Below, in pieces: positions 45,107 to 54,401 of a DNA stretch of 64,000 bases; position 1 is the stretch's first letter; the number at the start of each line of letters is the position of its first letter. Made by a program: the position numbers and the translations under genes. Origin of the DNA: Filifactor alocis ATCC 35896 (GTDB taxonomy: Bacteria > Bacillota > Clostridia > Peptostreptococcales > Filifactoraceae); the NCBI RefSeq assembly GCF_000163895.2, contig NC_016630.1, positions 248,001 to 312,000 of the forward strand. The letters are read 5' to 3'. Under the pieces are notes generated by a model. The model did no database searches. It was not told the DNA's origin and worked only from the letters and a program-made list of their open reading frames with translations.

Positions 45107-45790
45107 CTATTCATCTTCCCATCTGTATCCATAGCCCCAAATTGTTTTTAAGTATGTTGGATTTGCTGCATCCTCCTCAATTTTCTTTCGAATTCTTCTA
45201 ATATTCACATCTACAACTTTCAAATCTCCAAAATAATTATCTCCCCATATTTGGTTTAAAATATAGTCTCTGGATAAAGATTTATGTCTGTTTGTCAGGA
45301 ATAATTGCAACATTTCAAATTCTTTCGGAGTGAGCTCAATTTCAGTTTCGTCACGAAAAAACTTCCTGTTTGCAACATCCAACTTGAATCTTCCTGATAC
45401 TATAACGTTAACGTTTTCATCTTTAATGGATAATCTTCTAATCAATGAACGTACTCTGGCAATTAACTCAGCCGGACTAAACGGTTTTCCGATATAATCA
45501 TCCGCACCATACTCTAATCCCATCACCTTGTCTTGCTCGTGAGTACGAGCTGTTAACATAATGATTCCTACATTTTTACTTTTACTTCGAATATACTTCA
45601 ATACCTCAAATCCATCTATATCGGGTATCATCACATCTAATATTGCCAATTGAATATCTGGATTTTCATCAAATATTTTAATAGCGGATAGTCCTGTATC
45701 AGACTCCAAAACATCAAATCCTTCTCTTTTAAAATTCAAAGTCACAAAACTTCTAATGGACATTTCATCCTCTAAAATAAGCATTTTCAT
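45107..45790 (-). CDS. OmpR-family response regulator
   Basis: The receiver domain (1-115) has the phosphoacceptor Asp52 in LAILDVMIPD, acidic residues in LEDE, the threonine switch in IMLTART and the lysine in GKPF. The C-terminal winged helix (about 128-225) has the LTPKEFEMLQLFL and VVDVNIRRIRKKIEED segments typical of OmpR/PhoB. The gene lies between a lipoprotein gene (11-base gap) and the histidine kinase, so the three form one unit. Confidence 0.95.
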   Translation of the reverse strand: MKMLILEDEMSIRSFVTLNFKREGFDVLESDTGLSAIKIFDENPDIQLAILDVMIPDIDGFEVLKYIRSKSKNVGIIMLTARTHEQDKVMGLEYGADDYIGKPFSPAELIARVRSLIRRLSIKDENVNVIVSGRFKLDVANRKFFRDETEIELTPKEFEMLQLFLTNRHKSLSRDYILNQIWGDNYFGDLKVVDVNIRRIRKKIEEDAANPTYLKTIWGYGYRWEDE

Positions 45791-45801
45791 ACAATTCTCC
45801 T

Positions 45802-47166
45802 TTACTCTGCTCTTTTTAAAAATACATCAGGAAATTCTGATAAATTCAATATTCCCTCATACTCTCTTAAAAACCTTTTTGGCACCTTATCGCTTTCATC
45901 AATCGGACGAGCTACAATAATAGTATTTTCATCTTCATGTACAAAGATATAGTCCTTATATCTATTTTTATATCCTACATCCAAACTCAAAATTTCCAAG
46001 AATGGATATCCTTCTGCCTCATAAGCTGTTTCTTCAGGACAATAATACAATGTCAACTTATTTGAATATGGGTCTTTACTAATTAACACTTTATTAAAAA
46101 ATTCAAATGGAAAATTGATACGAATTTTCATATCAACTGTGTCTTCATATACTTGGGCAACTAATTTCAACTGAGATAAAGAAATAATCTTATAGTAGTT
46201 TCTCACAAAAAGATCCTTTCTATGAGATAAACCTTCATTAGGTAACATAATAGAAGAAGTTTGCGGAACCTCTATAATTCCATCGCCATCGATATCACTA
46301 CAAGCAATGGGAGTATCTTGTGTTGTACTGATATTGTTAGAATCCGAAGAAATACTTTTTAACTTTCCTTCCTGTAACATCAATACATCACTTTGACCAT
46401 ATGATTCATAAACAAAAAGATCTACAAAGATACCAAAATGTTCCTGATCTATTTTACCTACTTGTACATTATATGGATTATACCCTTTCGGATAAATCAA
46501 CTCATCTACCTTTCTAAAAGAATTTTCTGTAAATTGGAAGAGTTTTACCTTATTCGTTAATGGTTCTGAACCAAAGTTAGAAATAAGTAAAAACAACTTG
46601 TTTTGTTCGCCAATATTAGAAAATGTAAAAGAATAATATTCTGATTTAAATATTTCATTTAAACCTAATCTTTCTTGATGAAATACAGAGAGAATTCGTT
46701 TTTCATTTCCATCAATATACCCTATAATTATCTCATTCAGCCCATCGTCATCAATATCGACAATATCAAAATCCAATATTTCTATTGAATTAATTTTTAT
46801 CTCTTGAGCTTTAATCCAAATACCACTATATTTCTTTAAAATAATAACTCCAAATGTTTGCATTTTAGAATTTTTATATAATGCGACAACTTCTTCTGTA
46901 CCATCATTATCAAAATCTTGCAAAAAAAATGACTTCCCTTGTGAAAGGGTATTGGTTTTTAGTTTATTAAAATTAGAGGTACTATATAGAACGGCATCTT
47001 GAGGAAGCATCTGAGCTAAAGCATCTTTTATTTCCTTGTTTTCGATATTCAATTCAGGCGCTTTAATTAATTCCTCCGGTGTATAAATTTTTACACATGA
47101 AGTCATCATAAACAACGATACTGTCATTATTAATAAAAATCTAATTTTCATACTTATTTTTTTCAT
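45802..47166 (-). CDS. Lipoprotein with FG-GAP/VCBS-like repeats
   Basis: The ATG at 47166 is preferred over a GTG at 47175. A lipoprotein signal (basic start, hydrophobic core, MMTSC lipobox) anchors it to the outer face of the membrane. The 454-residue protein carries calcium-loop-like repeats: DFDNDGTEE, DIDDDGLNE and DIDGDGIIE, the DxDxDG pattern of FG-GAP/VCBS beta-propeller blades. It is the first gene of an operon with the response regulator and histidine kinase, so it may supply or modify the signal the kinase reads; that is inferred from gene order. Confidence 0.82.
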   Translation of the reverse strand: MKKISMKIRFLLIMTVSLFMMTSCVKIYTPEELIKAPELNIENKEIKDALAQMLPQDAVLYSTSNFNKLKTNTLSQGKSFFLQDFDNDGTEEVVALYKNSKMQTFGVIILKKYSGIWIKAQEIKINSIEILDFDIVDIDDDGLNEIIIGYIDGNEKRILSVFHQERLGLNEIFKSEYYSFTFSNIGEQNKLFLLISNFGSEPLTNKVKLFQFTENSFRKVDELIYPKGYNPYNVQVGKIDQEHFGIFVDLFVYESYGQSDVLMLQEGKLKSISSDSNNISTTQDTPIACSDIDGDGIIEVPQTSSIMLPNEGLSHRKDLFVRNYYKIISLSQLKLVAQVYEDTVDMKIRINFPFEFFNKVLISKDPYSNKLTLYYCPEETAYEAEGYPFLEILSLDVGYKNRYKDYIFVHEDENTIIVARPIDESDKVPKRFLREYEGILNLSEFPDVFLKRAE

Positions 47167-47175
47167 AAATATCAC

Positions 47176-47753
47176 AACCTATTTCATAGCTACTATAATA
47201 TCTCTATAATTATATCACACTAATAAGATATATCCTTGTAAAAAAATAAAATTTAAATCATTAGTTTTATCACTATCTTACGTTTATCTCCTTCTTGAAA
47301 TCATTACCATATTTATAATGATAGATAATTTATACAACCTACTTATCTCAATTGCTTCCTCTTTAATTTTTTCAATAAACTTTTTATTTTTCTGAAAATA
47401 CAATGCGTACTCATTTCATTTAAAATTATAAAAAATACGAAAGAAAAGATTTTCTTAAAATTAAAAATTATGTCAATTTAACCAAATTTCTATGTCACAT
47501 TGATTTTATACTTATACTAATACTATTCTCCGTTTAAAATGACGGATATGCATAATGTACAATTGCTGAAAAATAATTTCGAGAATTATATGGTTCAAAG
47601 TATTCAACCTGTCTGTTCTAATAGTTAATAGTATAAACACTAATTTTAAAAGTGTATAATTATAAAGAAAGAATAAATTATAATAACATCAAAAAAAACC
47701 AAATTCTTACTATAAATTTAATCAGATATTAGCATTGGTTCCCAATACTATTC
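47176..47753. other. Long AT-rich intergenic region, no gene seen
   Basis: Between the lipoprotein start and the helicase terminator there is about 580 bases without a credible ORF or RNA fold. The only clear signal is an extended -10 element on the minus strand, TGATATAAT (47217-47209), about 40 bases before the lipoprotein start, with no good -35. The rest is very AT-rich. Confidence 0.5.
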
Positions 47754-47785
47754 ATAAAAAAAAGCACCTAATTACTTAAGTGCCT
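47754..47785 (-). terminator. Terminator of the DEAD-box helicase gene (minus strand)
   Basis: On the minus strand GCAC...GTGC (47783-47764) extends to a stem of about 8-10 bp with a 4-base loop, followed by eight or more T residues. Confidence 0.82.
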
Positions 47786-47874
47786 AATTTTCTGATATCA
47801 ATACTTATTAAATATTTTTTCAAATGATTAAATTGGCAATTATCTTTCCAAATAAAGCACAGTGTGAATCGCCT

Positions 47875-49020
47875 CTAAAAAGAATATTCCATTTTTTCAC
47901 GTTCTTTGTCGTTGGTATCATAAACAACTGGTATTGTCTTTTTAATTCGTTTTTGAATTTTTTTCATATTTGCAATATCCTTTTCTGTCACAAAGGATAT
48001 TGCGTATCCTATCTGATTCATTCGTCCGGTTCTGCCAATTCTATGAATATAATACTCCACATCTCTTGGAATATCATAATTAATAACGTGACTGACACCT
48101 TCAATATTCATTCCTCTTGCAGATAAATCGGTAGTAATCAAATATTGTACTTTTAACTCTCTAAATTTTTTCAAAATATTCTCACGTTTATTTTGAGACA
48201 TTTCTCCATGTAATAATTCCATATTCTTATACTGATGATGAATAAAATCAGAGTACAATTTCTCAGCATTTTTTTTAGAATTACAAAAAATCATGCACAT
48301 AAACGGATTGATTTTTTCTATAGAATACATTAAAGAACTTAATTTTCTGGAATCTTTTGTTTGAACAATTAGTTGACTAATATTATCTAATACCACTTCT
48401 CCTCGTTCAGCTGTCAAATAGATGGGATTTAACATAAACTGTTTTGATAACTTTTTTACATCTTGAGAAACAGTAGCCGAAAACATACAAACCTGTTTTT
48501 TTCTTGGAGTTTTATTCATCAACAAAATTACATCTTCTAAAAATCCAAATGCCAATATCTGATCCATTTCATCAATTACAAAACTATCTATATTTTTAAA
48601 ATTGATATTTCCATTTCTTAACAAATCTAATACTCTACCTGGAGTCCCTACAACAATATCTGTATTTGAAGATAATTTTTGAATTTGTGTAGTAATATTA
48701 TGTCCTCCTGATGCATTCACTACAGACAAACTTCTATACTTTTGAAAGTATTTTAAAACATCAGTAATCTGATTAGATAGTTCTCTTGTAGGAACAATAA
48801 TTAGACTCTTTATTCCAGATGAAATATCCGGAATACTCTCTAAAATAGGAATTAAAAATGCAAGAGTCTTTCCTGTTCCTGTCTGAGCATGTGCAAGAAT
48901 GTCGTTTCCTTTTCTCATTTTAGGAATCACTTTACTTTGAATGTCTGTAGGATTCTCAATATACATATCTTGTAATGCAAGAATATGTTCTTTTCTTAAA
49001 TTAAATTCTTTAAATTTCAC
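47875..49020 (-). CDS. DEAD-box-type RNA helicase
   Basis: ATP-dependent RNA remodelling, usually in ribosome assembly or mRNA decay. The 381-residue protein is a minimal two-domain core with no C-terminal RNA-binding tail. Motifs in order: Q motif (NPTDIQSKVI), I (AQTGTGKT), Ia (PTRELS), Ib (TPGR), II as DEMD instead of DEAD, III (SAT), IV (MIFCNSKKN), V (TTDLSARGMN) and VI (HRIGRTGR). The Ala to Met change in motif II keeps both acidic residues, so ATP hydrolysis should persist. It is monocistronic with its own terminator. Confidence 0.93.
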   Translation of the reverse strand: MKFKEFNLRKEHILALQDMYIENPTDIQSKVIPKMRKGNDILAHAQTGTGKTLAFLIPILESIPDISSGIKSLIIVPTRELSNQITDVLKYFQKYRSLSVVNASGGHNITTQIQKLSSNTDIVVGTPGRVLDLLRNGNINFKNIDSFVIDEMDQILAFGFLEDVILLMNKTPRKKQVCMFSATVSQDVKKLSKQFMLNPIYLTAERGEVVLDNISQLIVQTKDSRKLSSLMYSIEKINPFMCMIFCNSKKNAEKLYSDFIHHQYKNMELLHGEMSQNKRENILKKFRELKVQYLITTDLSARGMNIEGVSHVINYDIPRDVEYYIHRIGRTGRMNQIGYAISFVTEKDIANMKKIQKRIKKTIPVVYDTNDKEREKMEYSF

Positions 49021-49056
49021 TATTACTTCCTCTCTATCATATTAAATTATTTTCTT

Positions 49057-50694
49057 TTATATGTTACTATTTTTCAGCGGAACATACTGTCCGATAATCT
49101 TTTCGGCTGTTTTGAGTCCATCTACCGCAGAAGACATAATTCCGCCGGCATAGCCGGCGCCCTCACCCATGGGATAAATTCCTTTTATGTTAGACATATG
49201 GTCAAGATTCCTTAAAATTCTAACCGGAGAAGAACTTCTTGTTTCAATTCCGGTTAAAATAGCATTCGGATTTGCAAAACCTTTTAACTTTTTGTCAAAA
49301 GATATCAGAGCTTCTTTCATAGTATCAATTACATAATCAGGAAGACAATTTTTCAAATCTGCAAATTTTACACCCGGTTTATAAGAAGGAATGATAGTCA
49401 TATCATCATGTTTCATATCGACACCTAAAAAATCCCCTACTCTTTGAATCGGAGCAGAATAATTATTGCCCCCTAATTCAAATGCTCTGCTTTCCCACCT
49501 TCTTTGAAATTCTATAGCATCTAAAGGACTTGGACCACCAAAATCATCAGGGGTCACTCCTACAAGAAGTGCAGAATTTGCATTATCGGCATCTCTGTTG
49601 TACTCACTCATCCCATTTGTCACCAACATATTTTCCTCAGAGGCTGCAGCCACTACATACCCTCCCGGGCACATACAAAACGTATAAGCAGATCTGCCAC
49701 TAGTAGAATGGTAGACCAATTTGTAATCTGCAGAACCAAAAACCAGACTATTATAACTATCTCCATACTGAGCTATGTTGACTAGCTTCTGAGGATGCTC
49801 TATTCTTACTCCTATAGAGAAAGACTTTGGAATCATATTAATTCCATGATGAAACAACATTTCAAAAGTATCTCTTGCACTATGACCAATTCCGAGCAAC
49901 ATCACATCACACAAGATTTCCTCGTTTTCATTTAGAACAATTGAGTGCAACTCATTATGTTCATTTAACACAATATCAGTTAGCTGAGAAAGAAATCTTA
50001 CTTCTCCACCATATTCTATAATTTTAGACCTAATATTTTTAACAACTTTTCTCAAAATATCAGTACCTATATGTGGTTTGCTATTATACAGGATGTCTTG
50101 AGGGGCTCCACATTCTATAAAAAGTTGCAAAATATGCCTACATCTTTTATCATTTATTAGAGTGGTCAATTTTCCGTCTGAAAAAGTTCCGGCGCCACCC
50201 TCTCCAAATTGAACGTTGCTATTTGTGTCTAAAATTCCACTTTTCCAAAAAGCATCTATTTTCTCAATCCGATTATCTACTTCGTCTCCTCTTTCTATTA
50301 AAATAGGAGAATATCCTCGCTTTGATAGCAATAAAGTAGCAAATAATCCCGAAGGACCTGAACCGACAATTACCGGTCTATTTGTTAGAATTTGATTTCC
50401 GGATGACACTTCCTCATAACTCATGTCCGGTGTGGGAGAAATCCCTTTTTTTCCGTATTTGTTCATTAAATGTGTTTCTATGTCAGGTGTCAAAAAAGAT
50501 ACATCCGCTGTATATACAAACTGGATATTTTGTTTTTTTCTAGCATCTATTGACTTCTTAAATATTTTTATATCCATAATTTCATTTAAATTACATTTTA
50601 ATTTTTGGCAAATCTTCTTTTTTATTGTTTCAATTGGTATTGTATTATCTTTTTGTTCCTCCAATGACAGTTTTATGTTCTGTATACGAAGCAT
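49057..50694 (-). CDS. FAD-dependent oxidoreductase, COG2509 type
   Basis: The 545-residue protein has an N-terminal alpha/beta domain of about 100 residues, then an FAD-binding Rossmann fold with PVIVGSGPSGLFATLLL and ERG at the end of its second strand, NVQFGEGGAGTFSDGKL, and the C-terminal dinucleotide segment GIYPMGEGAGYAGGIMSSA. This matches a widespread group annotated as NAD/FAD-utilising dehydrogenases without known substrate. It lies 24 bases after another flavoprotein gene (50719-51957), so the pair is probably co-transcribed. Confidence 0.85.
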   Translation of the reverse strand: MLRIQNIKLSLEEQKDNTIPIETIKKKICQKLKCNLNEIMDIKIFKKSIDARKKQNIQFVYTADVSFLTPDIETHLMNKYGKKGISPTPDMSYEEVSSGNQILTNRPVIVGSGPSGLFATLLLSKRGYSPILIERGDEVDNRIEKIDAFWKSGILDTNSNVQFGEGGAGTFSDGKLTTLINDKRCRHILQLFIECGAPQDILYNSKPHIGTDILRKVVKNIRSKIIEYGGEVRFLSQLTDIVLNEHNELHSIVLNENEEILCDVMLLGIGHSARDTFEMLFHHGINMIPKSFSIGVRIEHPQKLVNIAQYGDSYNSLVFGSADYKLVYHSTSGRSAYTFCMCPGGYVVAAASEENMLVTNGMSEYNRDADNANSALLVGVTPDDFGGPSPLDAIEFQRRWESRAFELGGNNYSAPIQRVGDFLGVDMKHDDMTIIPSYKPGVKFADLKNCLPDYVIDTMKEALISFDKKLKGFANPNAILTGIETRSSSPVRILRNLDHMSNIKGIYPMGEGAGYAGGIMSSAVDGLKTAEKIIGQYVPLKNSNI

Positions 50695-50718
50695 TCCTTC
50701 CCTCCAAACAAAATTTCT

Positions 50719-51957
50719 TTATAATGTAGCTGCATTTCTTCCTGCTAACATACCGGATGACCAAGCCCATTGCAAATTAAATCCTCCACACTGCCCATCA
50801 ATATCTAACACTTCTCCTGAAAAAAATAGTCCTTCCACTTTTTTTGATTCCAGTGTGTCTGAATAAACCTCATTTGTATTTACGCCACCTGCCGTAGCCT
50901 GAGAGTTATTCCAATCCTTTGTCCCAATAATTTGAAAATCCCACTTTTTCAATAAAGAAGCTATCTGCTTCTTTTCTAATTTAGTTAATGTAGAAGCCAA
51001 TCTATTTTGATTAGAAATGTTTGCTTCTAATAAAATTACCGGTATTAATCTCTTATTAACCAACCCTATCATTGATTCAAATATTGTTTTATAAGAATTA
51101 TCCTCAAATCTTCTTTCTAATCTTTTTTGTATTTCATCTTCGGTCATAGTATCCAATATAGATAATCTAATGTAACACTCTTTATTGTTTTGTAAAAACT
51201 CTCCCGCTTTTCTACTAAGTTGTAAAATCGGTGGTCCTGAAATACCGTATGATGTAAATAAAATATCTCCTCTATCTGTGGAACAACTCTTTTTATTTAC
51301 TATCAAATCTGCTCTACCTACAAATTTTACTCCATCTATTCTTTTTAAAAAATCACATTGCAGTATCAGTTGCACAAGAGATGGAAATACAGGGACTATC
51401 GTGTGGTTAAGTTTTTTTATTAATTCATATCCACTCCCGTCAGAACCGCTCGAAGGCATTGACTTCCCGCCAGTTGCAAAAACAACGGAATCGCATAAAA
51501 AAGTTTTGTTATCAGAAGATTTTACTAAAAAAGTTCTCTTATTTTTTTTCAACTCTGTCACATAGCAATCTGTAATTATTGTAACACCAAGATGATTCAA
51601 TTCATATAGAAGTACGTCTAAAACAGAAGATGATTGATCTGACATAGGAAAAACCTTTCCATTTGCTTCCACTTTATACTCAATTCCTAATTTTTCAAAA
51701 AAAGACAAGGTCTCTTGGATACCGAATTGGCCAAATGTACTGTATATAAATTTTGGATTTTGACCATTATAGAAATTAATATCTGAATTTATGTTAGTCA
51801 GATTACATCTCCCATTCCCTGTAGCTAATATTTTTTTCCCAACACGAGAATTTCGTTCTAAAAGAGTAACATCTGCTCCATTTCTTTTAGCTGATATGGC
51901 AGCAACAATACCCGATGCTCCTCCTCCTATAACAACCACATGTTTTTGTTTCTTCAT
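50719..51957 (-). CDS. HI0933/YhiN-family flavoprotein
   Basis: The 412-residue protein opens with the FAD motif VVVIGGGASGIVAAISA, followed by the family-typical KKILATGNGRCNLTN, the middle VFATGGKSMPSSGSDGSGY, TSYGISGPPILQLSR, and the C-terminal FFSGEVLDIDGQCGGFNLQW. The HI0933 family is widespread; its biochemical role is not firmly known. First gene of the two-flavoprotein unit. Confidence 0.9.
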   Translation of the reverse strand: MKKQKHVVVIGGGASGIVAAISAKRNGADVTLLERNSRVGKKILATGNGRCNLTNINSDINFYNGQNPKFIYSTFGQFGIQETLSFFEKLGIEYKVEANGKVFPMSDQSSSVLDVLLYELNHLGVTIITDCYVTELKKNKRTFLVKSSDNKTFLCDSVVFATGGKSMPSSGSDGSGYELIKKLNHTIVPVFPSLVQLILQCDFLKRIDGVKFVGRADLIVNKKSCSTDRGDILFTSYGISGPPILQLSRKAGEFLQNNKECYIRLSILDTMTEDEIQKRLERRFEDNSYKTIFESMIGLVNKRLIPVILLEANISNQNRLASTLTKLEKKQIASLLKKWDFQIIGTKDWNNSQATAGGVNTNEVYSDTLESKKVEGLFFSGEVLDIDGQCGGFNLQWAWSSGMLAGRNAATL

Positions 51958-52248
51958 TCTACCATCCCATCATAACTGTTTATCTAATTAAAACTATCTA
52001 TTCACAAAACAAATTTCCTGTTTTCAACATAAATAGTATTTTTGAAACGATTATTTATTTTGATAACCGCTTTGTCTTTACAATAATAAATATAACTTTG
52101 ATTCATATATTTTACTATTCTTCCATATTTTTGTAAATCTGTTCCGTCTTCCCAGACTTTTTATCGGTATATAGAATATTAAAATAATAATTTGAAAAAC
52201 ATAATAAAAAACACTATAAAATAACGATAACTCTCATACTATTAACAC
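51958..52248. other. Intergenic region between YhiN-like and MFS genes
   Basis: 291 bases, AT-rich. It must hold the promoter of the flavoprotein pair and the 3' end of the MFS message, but I see no well-spaced promoter and no clear terminator hairpin. Confidence 0.35.
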
Positions 52249-53490
52249 CTACGATTCAAATATATCTACTTTCATAACAGAATCTGCCGAGTTATCAAAA
52301 TTTTCATTGATAAAAAAAGTAGATATAAAACATACTAATGCTGAAATCAAATATACTGTCATTGCATTTTTTACTGATACTCCTCTTAAGACAATTAATC
52401 CTATCAAAAAATTTAAAATAGAACTGCCAAAAAATTCCATGGAATTTACTGTCGCTGTTGCAATTCCGGCATTCTTTACTTTGTTTACTTTTTTGATAAC
52501 AGTGAATGGTAGAAGATGAAACATAAGTACCATTCCCATCATAACAAAAAGAAACGGCATAATGTATAGTGGTGGTTTTCCTCTGTTCAGCATAATATAA
52601 ATCCACATTAGAAGATATATTCCGGAAAATATGTTTAAGTTTAGTTTGTTGTTTCTATCGAATATTTTATCCATAATGGAAACCAAAGGAGCCCCTAACA
52701 TAAATCCTAAGCTTAAAAATGCCATATACTTCGAAGCATCTACTACAGACAAACGGTATGTTTCTGAAAAAAATCGAATACCCCAAAATCCAAATAAAGA
52801 AGTTGATGTAGAGATGAATGTAAACATAATAATAATCGGACTCCAAGATTTTCTATTGCATAACACTTCTGACAGTGAAGTTTTTATATTTATCTCTTCC
52901 GGTATCTCTTCTTTTTTGTCTTTTACAAAAGAAAATAACAATAACACGGAAACCATAGTAATAAAAGATATTACCCACATCGTGTTTTGTCCTCCTATCT
53001 TAGAAATTAAATAGGATAAGGGTACTGTTGCAACAAGATTACCAACATTAGAAATAAGTGCCATTCCGGCAGAAAGATGTGAAAAATAATGTTCATCAAA
53101 CCAAATTGTTTGAACTTTCATAATAGAAGTAATAGATGAAGCCATACCAACACCTATAAAAAATCTCATAGATAGAGCAGTCCCATAGCAGGAAGTAACT
53201 GTCATAACGAGTGTTGAAATACATACAACAAGCCATGATATAATCAACACTCTTCTCACCCCAAAGTAATCTAATAACATTCCCATTGGAATTTGCATAA
53301 CAGCATAACCATATAGTGTAGCATTTACTAGTCTTGTTGCTTTCGAAATATTTATTTGATATTTAGCCATCAAAAAATCAGACATCACAGCAATATATTG
53401 TCTTTGAATAAACATTACCATAATCACCATTACTATTGCACACCAGGTAATTATTCCGTCCTTATTTGATAATAATTTTGTCCTTATCAT
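52249..53490 (-). CDS. Major facilitator superfamily transporter
   Basis: About twelve hydrophobic helices in 413 residues, with MFS loop motifs such as GMLLDYFGVRRVLI between helices 2 and 3 and a central hydrophilic loop (about 195-220). The ATG at 53490 is preferred with AGGTG just upstream, because the longer start at 53550 lies inside a strong hairpin (53513-53545). The substrate cannot be told from sequence. It follows yqeY on the same strand and may be expressed by read-through past that hairpin. Confidence 0.85.
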   Translation of the reverse strand: MIRTKLLSNKDGIITWCAIVMVIMVMFIQRQYIAVMSDFLMAKYQINISKATRLVNATLYGYAVMQIPMGMLLDYFGVRRVLIISWLVVCISTLVMTVTSCYGTALSMRFFIGVGMASSITSIMKVQTIWFDEHYFSHLSAGMALISNVGNLVATVPLSYLISKIGGQNTMWVISFITMVSVLLLFSFVKDKKEEIPEEINIKTSLSEVLCNRKSWSPIIIMFTFISTSTSLFGFWGIRFFSETYRLSVVDASKYMAFLSLGFMLGAPLVSIMDKIFDRNNKLNLNIFSGIYLLMWIYIMLNRGKPPLYIMPFLFVMMGMVLMFHLLPFTVIKKVNKVKNAGIATATVNSMEFFGSSILNFLIGLIVLRGVSVKNAMTVYLISALVCFISTFFINENFDNSADSVMKVDIFES

Positions 53491-53512
53491 TCTAACACCT
53501 ACAAAATAAAGA

Positions 53513-53545
53513 GCTCTACTAGAATCTATAAAATTCTTGTAGAGC
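53513..53545 (-). terminator. Hairpin between yqeY and the MFS gene (minus strand)
   Basis: GCTCTACTAGAAT (53513-53525) and its inverted copy (53533-53545) form a 13-bp stem with one internal mismatch and a 7-base loop. On the minus strand it is followed by TCTTTATTTT, a weak terminator tail, so partial termination is likely. Confidence 0.65.
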
Positions 53546-53592
53546 CTCATCTTCTTTCATATTTCTTATTTATAAATTTATATATCCAAATA

Positions 53593-54036
53593 TTATCCCA
53601 ATATTTGTTTTACCATGGCGTTAATCCTCTTTCCATCTGCTCTTCCTTGTACAAGTGAAATAGTTTTAGCCATAACTTTTCCCATATCTTTCATTGAAGT
53701 CGCTCCAACTTCTTCTACAACTTTAGTAATAATCTCTTTTAACTCAACATCGTCGAGTTGTTCAGGGAGATAATTTTCTAATATAGCAATCTCTTGATTC
53801 GTCTGTTCAATCAAATCTGTACGATTTGCCTTCTCAAAATCTACCAAAGCATCCTTTCTTTGTTTCAGTTGCTTTGAAATTAAGGATATGATGTCCTCAT
53901 CAGTCAACTCTTGACGAGTATCTACCTCACATTGCTTAATTCCAGCTCGAATCAAAGTGACAACGGATTTTCTTACTTGTTCCTTATTTTTCATCGCCTC
54001 TTTTAAATCATCTGTAAGTCGATCCTTTAAAGTCAT
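53593..54036 (-). CDS. yqeY: GatB/YqeY-domain protein
   Basis: A 147-residue helical protein equivalent to the tRNA-binding tail domain of GatB. Family segments are TLKDRLTDDLKEAMKNK, RKSVVTLIRAGIKQ, LENYLPEQLDDVE and ATSMKDMGKVMA, ending QGRADGKRINAMVKQIL. The free-standing form is frequent next to rpsU in Firmicutes, as here (24-base gap). Its exact role is not established. Confidence 0.93.
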   Translation of the reverse strand: MTLKDRLTDDLKEAMKNKEQVRKSVVTLIRAGIKQCEVDTRQELTDEDIISLISKQLKQRKDALVDFEKANRTDLIEQTNQEIAILENYLPEQLDDVELKEIITKVVEEVGATSMKDMGKVMAKTISLVQGRADGKRINAMVKQILG

Positions 54037-54060
54037 CTATCTAACACCTCTATATCTTAA

Positions 54061-54237
54061 TTATCTTTTTTTCTTTCTTGCTGCTTCTGCTTTTTTCTTT
54101 CTTTTCACGCTTGGTTTATCGTAATGTTCTCTTTTTCTAACCTCTTGCATAACTCCGGAAAGAGCACATTGACGTTTGAATCTTCTTAATGCACTATCCA
54201 AAGACTCATTTTCTTTTACTTTAATTTCTGTTGCCAC
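54061..54237 (-). CDS. rpsU: Ribosomal protein S21
   Basis: A 58-residue small-subunit protein with ATEIKVKENESLDSALRRFK at the start and a basic tail KRKKKAEAARKKKR. The GTG at 54237 is chosen because GGGGAGGG lies 6 bases upstream and because S21 normally starts right at this point; the longer in-frame ORF is an artefact. It leads the rpsU-yqeY unit and has a good promoter just upstream. Confidence 0.96.
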   Translation of the reverse strand: MATEIKVKENESLDSALRRFKRQCALSGVMQEVRKREHYDKPSVKRKKKAEAARKKKR

Positions 54238-54314
54238 AACTATCCCTCCCCTCACTGCTAACACTTATTGCTTAACTTGCAAAAAAATTGTAGTTATATG
54301 GGCTATACTTTAGT

Positions 54315-54343
54315 ATTATAAACGTATTTTCAAATATTTTCAA
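54315..54343 (-). promoter_or_regulatory. Strong sigma-A-type promoter of rpsU-yqeY (minus strand)
   Basis: On the minus strand: TTGAAA (54343-54338), a 17-base spacer, TATAAT (54320-54315). It lies only about 25 bases from the IS30 flank, so the insertion left it intact. Confidence 0.85.
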
Positions 54344-54366
54344 GCTTTTTTTAATCACAAATCAAA

Positions 54367-54401
54367 CTATGAAATAAAACCTTAAATTGCAATATCAAAT
54401 T
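54367..54401. repeat. 35-bp direct repeat, left copy (includes IS30 left end)
   Basis: Identical to 55563-55597. Its first 15 bases (CTATGAAATAAAACC) lie outside the element; the last 20 coincide with the left terminal repeat and encode the end of the transposase. Confidence 0.9.
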
